In this document: positions 56,762 through 64,000 of the stretch, piece after piece
How the letters are laid out: each line of letters opens with the position of its first letter
How positions within the stretch are numbered: the first letter of the stretch is position 1
Assembly: GCA_949987705.1 (NCBI GenBank)
Contig: OX465282.1
Location: 39,644,039-39,708,038 of the forward strand
Direction: 5' to 3'
Length of the DNA: 64,000 nt
Origin: Thereva unica
Lineage: Eukaryota > Arthropoda > Insecta > Diptera > Therevidae
Made by a program: the position numbers and the translations under genes
The notes under the pieces: generated by a model
The model's database searches: none
Told to the model about the DNA's origin: nothing
The model's input: only the letters and a program-made list of their open reading frames with translations

Positions 56762-59700
56762 ATGGAATCCTCGTCAGCTGGGCGGGAGGTGGGCCAGTTC
56801 CGGCAATTAAAGGTTTGCCAGTTGAATCTACACCATAGCAGAGCAGCATCAGCAATGATGACGCGAGGCTTCGGTGAGATGAAGCTGGATATTGCTCTCA
56901 TACAGGAACCCTGGATCTACAAGGGTAGGATTAGGGGACTATCTGGGGGCTTTGACACTCTGTACGTTCCCAATGCGAATGAAAGAGTGAGGACGTGTGT
57001 GCTGGTGAAACACGGAGTGCAGGCGGTTTTACTGCCGCACTTGTGCACACCAGATCTCACAGCAGTACGCGTAGGTACTGGAAGTGGGGCTTTCATTCTA
57101 GCCTCAGCCTACCTTCCGTACGATTCGCCAGATCCTCCGCCCACCAGGGAGTTGGAAATTCTGGTTATTACCTGTGGCGAAAAAGGCACAGGGTTAATAG
57201 TTGGTTGCGACGCAAATGCACACAACACGGTGTGGGGAAGCACCAACGACAACCATAGAGGAGAGGCTTTGCTCGAATTTGTGGAATGCAACAATCTAGT
57301 TATTGCAAATAGAGGGGTAGAACCAACCTTCGTCGATGCTAGACGAAGGGAAGTCATAGATATAACTCTATGCAGCAACCGGATGTTGACAAGATTGACC
57401 AACTGGGAGGTGATGGATCGGACGACTATGTCAGATCACAGAGCCATTTCATTTGAGATAGAGTACGGAACCCCGGGCAGGGGAGACGGAATTAGAACAA
57501 CGAGAATTCCCCGCAACACGGACACGTTTAGATATACTGAAATGTTGCGCAGGAATCTCGGGGAGCGCGTGCCAAGGGCACCGAAAACCACAAGAGAAGC
57601 AGAGTCTCAGTTGCATGTCCTGCAGACAGCGATAGAGAACGCTTTTCGAGTGGCGTGTCCTCTTACGTCAGTGGATGACCATGATCCCACACCCTGGTGG
57701 TGTAGGGAGCTGGAGAAACTGAAGAAAGAGGTCAGAAAGGCTTTCAACCAAGCGATGAGGTGCAATGACCCGGTTGCCTGGGAGAATTACAAAGCCAAGA
57801 AAAGAGAAATGAAACAAACTCTGCGACGACGGAAAAGGGAGTCGTGGAGGAACTTCTGCTCGAGCATGGAGAGCATATCTGAGGCCAGCAGACTTCAGAA
57901 AATGATCTCCAGGGACCCGGTCTCCAAAGTCGGACTCGTTCGTGACCCGTCGGGGAGGATGACGGAGACGCTGGAGGAAACCAACAAGATCCTGATGGAA
58001 GTTCACTTTCCTGGCAGCTATGTCTCGGGTAAATCTTGGACTATTCGTAACAGAATGGCTACAAGGATGAACCGAGAGGAGGCTAACGGGGTGGTGACGG
58101 AGGAAGGGGTGAGACGTGCAATAGACACATTCTCTCCCTTCAAGACATCGGGGCGTGACGGAATATTCCCTGCGCTGCTTCAATGGGGCAAAGATGTCAT
58201 TGCACCCAGGCTTAGGGGAATATTCGTTACCTGTCTAGCAACAGGATACATTCCGGCGGTGTGGAGGGAAACCAAAGTGGTATTTCTCCCTAAGCCAGGC
58301 AAGAAGGACTACACCGAGGCGAAGTCCTCCAGGCCAGTCAGCCTAACATCCTTTCTGTTGAAAACAATGGAAAGAGTGGTGGCAGACCACCTGGAGAGTA
58401 CTATGCTAAGGAGGCACCCTTTAAGTAGAAGCCAGCACGCTTACCAGGCTGGCAGATCTACAGAAACGGCACTTCACCAACTGGTGCGAGTAGCCGAGGG
58501 GGAACTGTATACCGGAGGCATAGCGATGGCCGTTATTATGGACATCGAAGGCGCCTTCGACAAGATACAGTTCAACAAACTCAAAGACGCTCTGGTGAGG
58601 CGAGAGGTCAGCCCTATGATTGTAAGGTGGGTGGACAGCATGCTGAAAAACAGAGCGGTAAGGATTCAGACAGGAGACTCGCGGCTTCGAGGGAGGGTCA
58701 GCAAGGGATGCCCACAGGGCGGGGTGCTATCGCCCCTCCTGTGGAACATCACTGTGGACACTCTGCTCAGGCGGCTAGAGGAAATGGGCGTGCATACCGT
58801 TGGGTATGCAGATGATGTAGCGATTGTGGCACGTGGCAAGTTTATGAGCACTACGGCAGATATCATGAGGAATGCACTCCAAGTGGTTGAGCAGTGGTGT
58901 ACGGAACAGGGCCTCACCATAAATGCTAATAAGACAGACGCGATAATCTTCACTAGGAAGATTAAAGATCTGGATTTTCAGCCCCTCATGCTGTTTGGAT
59001 CGAGGATCAAGGTGTCTGGGATGGTCAAGTATCTGGGTGTATACTTGGACTCGCGACTAACCTGGAAATACCACGTTGAAGAGAAGATTAAGAAGGCGAC
59101 AAGGGTGCTTCACCAGTGCAGAAGAGTATGTGGACTAAGGTGGGGTATCTCACCAAGGTTAGCATACTGGACATATACCATGATGGTGAGACCCATCATA
59201 ACTTATGCCTCGGTGGTCTGGTGGACTAAAGCCACACAGAAAACCGTCAAGAGGCATTTGGACAAGGTGCAAAGAATGGCCTGCGTAGGTGTGAGCGGTG
59301 CTTTCCGCACCACACCCGCCGCGGCATTGGAGGCGCTGTTAGGGCTGCTGCCGTTAGACCTCCAGGTGATGAAGACTGCGGCAGCCTCAGCGATTCGGAT
59401 GAGACGGGATGCCGCATGGCAGGCGTCAGGAACCTTATATGGGCACATGAAGATCCTGGATCGCATTAAAGGGATTAGGGAGCTCATGATGCCCATGGAA
59501 GGGATCACAAAAATGAGGGTGACCGAAAGGTATCATAAAACCCTCATAGGGAACGGAACGCTCCCCGAAGGGAGACCGGAAGACATATATATCTTCACGG
59601 ACGGATCCAAGATTGACGGCAGAGCAGGTGCGGGAGTCTTCTCGGAGGACTTAAATCTGACCTGCTCTCTGGCTTTGGGGAATTACACCTCAGTCTACCA

Positions 59701-60439
59701 GGCGGAAATGCTTGCTCTGCTGCACGCGCTGGATCACATAAATGAGGGTCAGGTGCAGGGAAGAAGTATCCTTATAGCACTGGACAATCAGGCTGTGATT
59801 AAGCGCATGAACCAGACAGAGATTAATGCGTCTCTGGCGTTGGAATGTGTCCAAAAACTGAACAGGTGTGCGCAACAAAACAACGTGACGCTAGCTTGGG
59901 TTAGAGGACATACAGGCATCGATGGGAACGAAAAGGCTGACAACCTGGCAAAACAGGGGTCAACCTCGGAATTCTGGGGACCGGAGCCATATTCTGCCAT
60001 TGGCAGAGGGTTGGTAAGGAACTACATCGAGAAATGGGTCGCTGAGGAACACCGGAGACGGTGGGACGCTATGACCACGTGTAGGCAGGCTAAGATGGTG
60101 CTTACGCTGCCGATTACCGCAGCCAGAAGAAGGATCCTGCATATGCAAAGGAGAACCCTCAGATGGTTGGTGGCACTGATTACAGGACACGGATGTTTCA
60201 GGTATCACCTAAAAAGAATGGGAATTCTGGAGGATGACACCTGTCGGATGTGCCTGGAGGAACCTGAGACGGCCACACACATAGTGTGTCACTGTCCGGC
60301 GGTGGCGAGGAAAAGGGATGCCATAACTGGACTCCAGTGGATGGAGGACATGAGGCAGACTCCCTTCAATCAGCTGCTTGCGATAACTAGGGGAGTCGAA
60401 GTAAGGGAGCAATGGGACAACCCACTGCAACCCCAATAA
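56762..60439 (+). CDS. LINE ORF2: endonuclease, reverse transcriptase, RNase H
   Basis: 1,225 residues, no interruption. Residues about 15-235: APE-like endonuclease with QLNLHHSRAA, DIALIQEPW, GCDANAHNTVWG and TMSDHRAISFE. About 470-760: RT with KPGKKDYTEAKSSRPVSLTS, MDIEGAFD, KGCPQGGVLSPLLWN and the catalytic YADD at 682-685. About 940-1070: RNase H with FTDGSK (Asp 947), YQAEMLALLHAL, ALDNQAVI and WVRGHTGIDGNEKADNLA. Near 1161: a CX2C...HX4C cluster (CRMCLEEPETATHIVCHC). It nicks target DNA and primes cDNA synthesis on it. All catalytic motifs appear present. Confidence 0.92.
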   Translation: MESSSAGREVGQFRQLKVCQLNLHHSRAASAMMTRGFGEMKLDIALIQEPWIYKGRIRGLSGGFDTLYVPNANERVRTCVLVKHGVQAVLLPHLCTPDLTAVRVGTGSGAFILASAYLPYDSPDPPPTRELEILVITCGEKGTGLIVGCDANAHNTVWGSTNDNHRGEALLEFVECNNLVIANRGVEPTFVDARRREVIDITLCSNRMLTRLTNWEVMDRTTMSDHRAISFEIEYGTPGRGDGIRTTRIPRNTDTFRYTEMLRRNLGERVPRAPKTTREAESQLHVLQTAIENAFRVACPLTSVDDHDPTPWWCRELEKLKKEVRKAFNQAMRCNDPVAWENYKAKKREMKQTLRRRKRESWRNFCSSMESISEASRLQKMISRDPVSKVGLVRDPSGRMTETLEETNKILMEVHFPGSYVSGKSWTIRNRMATRMNREEANGVVTEEGVRRAIDTFSPFKTSGRDGIFPALLQWGKDVIAPRLRGIFVTCLATGYIPAVWRETKVVFLPKPGKKDYTEAKSSRPVSLTSFLLKTMERVVADHLESTMLRRHPLSRSQHAYQAGRSTETALHQLVRVAEGELYTGGIAMAVIMDIEGAFDKIQFNKLKDALVRREVSPMIVRWVDSMLKNRAVRIQTGDSRLRGRVSKGCPQGGVLSPLLWNITVDTLLRRLEEMGVHTVGYADDVAIVARGKFMSTTADIMRNALQVVEQWCTEQGLTINANKTDAIIFTRKIKDLDFQPLMLFGSRIKVSGMVKYLGVYLDSRLTWKYHVEEKIKKATRVLHQCRRVCGLRWGISPRLAYWTYTMMVRPIITYASVVWWTKATQKTVKRHLDKVQRMACVGVSGAFRTTPAAALEALLGLLPLDLQVMKTAAASAIRMRRDAAWQASGTLYGHMKILDRIKGIRELMMPMEGITKMRVTERYHKTLIGNGTLPEGRPEDIYIFTDGSKIDGRAGAGVFSEDLNLTCSLALGNYTSVYQAEMLALLHALDHINEGQVQGRSILIALDNQAVIKRMNQTEINASLALECVQKLNRCAQQNNVTLAWVRGHTGIDGNEKADNLAKQGSTSEFWGPEPYSAIGRGLVRNYIEKWVAEEHRRRWDAMTTCRQAKMVLTLPITAARRRILHMQRRTLRWLVALITGHGCFRYHLKRMGILEDDTCRMCLEEPETATHIVCHCPAVARKRDAITGLQWMEDMRQTPFNQLLAITRGVEVREQWDNPLQPQ

Positions 60440-60599
60440 GATGACTCTAGGCAGAGGGACGAAAAGGGACCCGCAAATAGTGGTCTGATTCGGTATCCCT
60501 CGAAAATCTATATATATATCTATATATAACATGTTCCAAAAAAAAAATTTTACTCTGGAGACAATTCCTTATGTTTTGCTCATCTGACTCCACTACTTA

Positions 60600-61300
60600 T
60601 AATTATAGAATAAACTGCCAGAATTTTCTGGTGGTTGCAGCGCCACATGCTTGCCGTCTATGGCTCCGACGCAATTGGGGAAGTTCCAATTTGCATTAAA
60701 GCCATTGGAAATTTCAAGGAACAACTCTTTGGTTAATTATGGCATTCTGGGCTTGAACTCTGCACAAATTGCATCACAAACTTTGTCTATAATAGATCCT
60801 AAATGCTGTTTGCTTATTTTGTAGCAAGATGCAACGTGCCTTTGCAAACTTCCTGATGCGAAATATCTGTAATGTTAAATAAATGTGTTCTTTTTGTGAG
60901 TACACTTGATCTTACGTACTCCAAAACCACTGCAAATTTGTGCTTGGGCGATATGGTGAGATCCTTCCAACTGCTCTGTCCTACTTTCAAATGAGGTTCA
61001 AGCACTTCTAACAAATAGGTGAAAGACTCGACACTCATGTGAAAGTTTTCCCTCAAAGATTCTGGAGTTCTTTAACATGTCATCAAACTAAAATTAAAAA
61101 AAATTATCAAAACTGAGGCAAGCTTGCGTGATAAACTTACATTCGTGGTAAATCTTCCTTTTTTATTTCTTTCCGAGAGATACCGATTAATTCTCGTTAA
61201 CGGTCTTTTTCTTTCCTTTTTATTAACTTCGTTAATGAGCTCCAAATTAGATGCTATTATGGTGAAATTAACAGCTTTTATATACGTTAATCTAAAAATA
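60600..61300 (-). pseudogene. Harbinger H2 transposase, N-terminal part
   Basis: Minus strand: a first block (about 61270-61141, donor GTAAGT at 61140) reads NLELINEVNKKERKRPLTRI plus NRYLSERNKKGRF. The next (from about 61074) reads TPESLRENFHMSVESFTYLLEVL, then a broken helix-turn-helix region, and finally [20 protein letters not shown] and [12 protein letters not shown] with the first catalytic Asp, down to about 60600. Stop codons and shifts near 60830 and 60740 show decay. The rest lies at 53139-54030. Confidence 0.7.
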
Positions 61301-61498
61301 AACAGTTATACATATTGATGTCATTTTTCTGCAATGATAAAAAACTTACTGTTGTCTTTTATTTATAATAGTGGCCCATACACTACAACGTTTTATGTGT
61401 TCAAACTTGTCCCACAATCTTTGTGACAAACTTGTTTGAACGCTCATCTGGCCCATACACTACATGGTTTTCAGTTTGGTTTATGATTTTAAATCGAA

Positions 61499-62791
61499 AT
61501 GAGTGCTTTAAGTACAAATCAGTTATTATCAGTCGCCATTGATATTATTAGATACAAAAAAAATAATAAAAAAGAAGAAAAATAGATCAAAGTGGGTGAA
61601 AGACTGGCTCTTAAAAAGAGACATGCTATCCCACACTAATCTAATAAATGAACTACGATTAGAACAAGACGATTTTAGAAACTACTTACGCATGGATGAG
61701 GATTTGTACAGAGAACTTCTTCATATGGTATCTGCTAATATATGTAAAAAAGATACACAATTCAGGAAAGCAATTAGTGCTCATGAACGCTTATCAGCTA
61801 CATTGCGTTTTTTAGCTACCGGGCGATCTTATGAAGATTTAAAATTCTCCACAAGAATTTCTGCTCAGGCTTTAGGAAAACTTATTCCTGAGACTTGTCG
61901 AGTGATATACAACTTGCTAGTCAATGATTATTTAAAGGTATTTTAAATACTTTTGATATAATTTTCTAAATAAAACATTATTTTCAGTTTCCACAAGATG
62001 AAAATGATTGGAGAGTAATCGCTGATGGTTTCAACAAAAAGTGGAATTTCCCTCACTGCTTAGGTGCAATAGATGGGAAGCATGTAAGAATAATCGCTCC
62101 AGCAAATTCTGGAGCTTATTTTTACAATTACAAAGGATTTTATAGTATCGTATTGATGGCTATAGTAAATTCTTCGTATGAGTTCATTCTTTGCGATGTT
62201 GGATGTAATGGAAGAGTATCCGATGGAGGTGTTATAAACAACACTACGTTTTATAGAAGGCTAAATAGCAATACTTTGAAAATCCCAAATTTTGAATCAA
62301 TTGCGGGCACTAATGAACATTTTCCTTTTGTTTTTGTCGGTGATGATGCTTTCCAACTACGACCTGATTTATTAAAGCCATACAGCCAGGCTAATTTAGG
62401 CTCTGAGAAGAAATTTTTTAACTATAGACTATCCAGAGCAAGAAACGTTGTTGAAAATACTTTTGGAATAATGGCCTCCAGATTTCGCATTTTCCATACG
62501 GCATTAAATTTGCGGGTTAAAAGTATTGAAGACATAGTTTTGTGCTGCTGTGCATTACACAACTTTCTTATGAAGAAAAGAAATTCTTGTTATTGTCCAC
62601 ATGGAGATTTGGATAGGGAATGTATCAATGATGGGGCTGTGTCTTTAGGATTGAGAGCTAATCCCGAGACAAATTTAGAAGTTGGACGAGTCCGAAATGC
62701 ATCTATAGCTGCTAAAGAAATACGTGATCGATTTTCGTATTATTTTAATAATGAAGGGCAAGTTGAATGGCAGAATAACATGATAACATAA
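61499..62791 (+). CDS. Harbinger H3 transposase (two exons)
   Basis: Exon 1 is about 61499-61937 and exon 2 is 61988-62791, joined by a 50-bp GT-AG intron; from ATG 61539 the product is 400 residues. An earlier ATG at 61499 opens MSALSTNQLLSVAIDIIRYKK but is out of frame by one in an A-rich run (61554-61584), so the true N-terminus may be lost to a one-base indel or a sequencing error. DDE_4 residues counted from 61539: Asp162 (AIDGKH), Asp252/253 (FVGDDAF) and Glu289 (NVVENTFG), all present, plus the C-terminal FSYYFNNEGQVEWQ. It cuts and joins element ends, with MADF-protein help for import and DNA binding in known systems. Confidence 0.85.
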
Positions 62792-63085
62792 AAAACCTCC
62801 CATAAATAAAATTCATATATTTCGAAAAAATAAAAACGATTTAATAAAATTATAAACATATTTCATTTTATAAAAATTAACAATTTGTATATCCATATAT
62901 ATTTCCTATTTACATCTAATCAGTCCATCATTTCTACACCATAAATGGTGACTAAAACTGCTCTAAGCAAAATAACATACATATATAGTCCATAACAAGA
63001 TTAAAATTAAAAATAACAAGTTGCAATTCATGGCAGATAACATTTTCAAATTAAAACTTCAAATAAAAATACGGAGTATTTACTT

Positions 63086-63890
63086 TTAGTTGTCTTTAAA
63101 GCTGGAGAATAATTCCGCAGCATTAGCTGGACATTCACAAGGAGCATTTTTGGTATCCACCAATTTCATAGTCCTAGTTAATGTTCCCAGCTTTGCTTCA
63201 AACAGGATGTCATTTATGAACTTTTCCGCCAAAATACTCATTTCGGGAGGAAGCTGCTCCAATTTCTTGGTAATATTCTTGCCCACAATTTGAAATTCTG
63301 TTTCAGTTGGCACTTCATTAATTTTTTTATTTATTGAGTCCAGAATTTCATCCGATTTGTCCAATTTTCTTTTTTTTTCATGAGGTGAGCGAAGTGAATT
63401 GTCATCTTCGTCTACCTGTGAACACATAATTATTTTCTCTATATTTATTTAACTATTATTATCCTACTACCGTGTTATTAAGAAAATCAAAACTCTCCTC
63501 TAACGTTTTACACAAATTCGAGCTGGAATTTCTTGGTTCTTCTTGATCCCTTAGAAAATCCAATTCGTCGAAGTACCACAAATTACTGTGGTATAAATTG
63601 TCTTCACCACTACCCGATTTACGCGTATTTTCTATTTTTCGTCGTTCTCGTCTGTAGTTTGAACGTAGAGAATTTATTTTCTTTTTAACTTCTTCGTGTG
63701 TCACATCCGGATAAATTTCTTTCATCTTTGTGCATAACAACTCGTATGCTGCGTATTTTAAATTTTTATTTTTATAGCCTTTTGATTTTATTTGCCAAAG
63801 GCATGGGCTGCCTCTATATAAAGAAATAAAATCAAGAAGATAGTCTTTTGGCCACGTCCTGATATCTAAATGGCTCATAATTGATGGCAC
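63086..63890 (-). CDS. Harbinger H3 MADF-domain companion protein (two exons)
   Basis: Minus-strand exons 63890-63471 and 63415-63086 with GTAGTA donor and TTCACAG acceptor, phase 0, giving 249 residues. Residues 15-110 are a MADF (Myb/SANT-like) domain: YLLDFISLYRGSPCLWQIKSK, then AAYELLCTKMKEIYP, VKKKINSLRSNYRRERRKI and LWYFDELDFL. The C-terminal half has a basic patch (EKKRKLDKSD) and helices resembling a BESS-like end (LPPEMSILAEKFINDILFEA). In PIF/Harbinger elements this partner binds element ends and recruits the transposase. No break is visible. ATG 63878 is an alternative start. Confidence 0.82.
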
Positions 63891-64000
63891 TCAAAACTAA
63901 ATATTATAAACACAAGAAAAAAACCGAAATTGACTCGATAAACGACGTTTTCTGTTATTTTTTATCTAACTGTCAGATAAAACCAAGAAAAATCAAAACG

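Larger units (their letters stand above)
55476..60527 (+). mobile_element. Full-length LOA-like LINE
   Basis: 5,052 bp flanked by the 13-bp duplication AACATGTTCCAAA (55463-55475 and 60528-60540), inserted in the right arm of the fold-back. It has two intact ORFs, a short 5' UTR, and a 3' end in TATATATATCTA-type repeats rather than poly-A. ORF2 carries an APE-type endonuclease, RT, RNase H and a terminal Cys/His cluster. The RNase H and the DUF4780-like ORF1 fit the LOA/Bilbo/Trim group. With both ORFs open and a clean duplication it is probably young and may be active. Confidence 0.88.
54095..60593. mobile_element. Large fold-back element, later split by the LINE
   Basis: The left arm (54095-54758) is repeated inverted at about 54870-55475 and, beyond the LINE, at 60541-60593; the outer ends read AGTGGAGTCAGATGAGC and its complement. 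The arms are over 600 bp and nearly identical; a spacer of about 110 bp lies between. Small differences occur near the ends (an extra TTTTAGTGAAAAGG-like stretch and CACCTTT on the left). It is inserted in the transposase of Harbinger H2, between FYNYK and GFHSIV. No coding sequence of its own. Transcripts would fold into long double-stranded RNA. Confidence 0.78.
61373..64000. mobile_element. PIF/Harbinger H3, nearly intact, right end outside window
   Basis: Two convergent genes, transposase (plus) and MADF protein (minus), separated by 294 bp, form the standard PIF/Harbinger layout. At the left, GGCCCATACACTACA occurs at 61373 and again at 61450, with an imperfect inverted GTTCAAAC...GTTTGAAC between; these are candidate terminal and subterminal repeats. 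No matching right terminus is seen before 64000, so the element continues past the edge or the left end is misplaced. Apart from one apparent frameshift near the transposase start it looks complete. Confidence 0.72.

Overview
This window is insect DNA, most likely from a fly (Diptera, Brachycera). It is AT-rich and made almost wholly of transposable elements nested inside one another. I recognise no single-copy host gene, rRNA, tRNA or CRISPR array. The fly assignment is inference. It rests on an errantivirus with gag, pol and env, a roo-like BEL/Pao element with env, a LOA-type LINE, PIF/Harbinger transposons with MADF companion genes, Helitron-like elements with minisatellite cores, and a serine-tRNA primer site of the 17.6/297 type.

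Layout, left to right. (1) 1-3066, minus strand: a decayed two-ORF repeat-family gene pair, a spliced ORF with a SAM-like segment followed by a C2H2 ORF that runs off the window. (2) About 3350-42004: one BEL/Pao element lacking its 5' end and split by two Ty3/gypsy insertions. Element A (3560-25586, target duplication CAAC) lies in its gag-pol region. Element B (30716-40770, target duplication ACTA) lies in its env. Element A is itself split by element C, an errantivirus with identical-length LTRs and open gag, protease, pol and env (6267-19404, target duplication GTAT). The leader of C carries an antisense gag fragment of another gypsy element and a pogo/Tigger-like fragment. Element B carries a 1,669-bp tandem duplication of its own 5' end plus target DNA, a DINE-1-like element and a small MITE. 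(3) 42005-44321: an AT microsatellite, then a Helitron-like element with thirteen 128-bp repeats. (4) 45869-49919: a 5'-truncated, frameshifted gypsy element D with a 3' LTR. (5) About 49980-61300: a decayed Harbinger (H2) with a plus-strand BESS-like gene and a minus-strand transposase. It is broken by a Transib-like element that contains another Harbinger (H1), by a 541-bp MITE, and by a large fold-back element that contains an intact 5-kb LOA-like LINE. (6) 61373-64000: a nearly intact third Harbinger (H3) with convergent transposase and MADF genes, running to the window edge.

Target-site duplications order most insertions: BEL before A before C; BEL before B before the small elements in B; H2 before Transib before H1; H2 before the fold-back before the LINE. 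Elements A and B share the same RT deletion and the same altered protease and RT motifs but have different LTRs. This points to a defective lineage moved in trans and recombined with different ends. All six sizeable retroelements point to the plus strand, so the locus could be a one-strand piRNA cluster; that is speculation from orientation alone.
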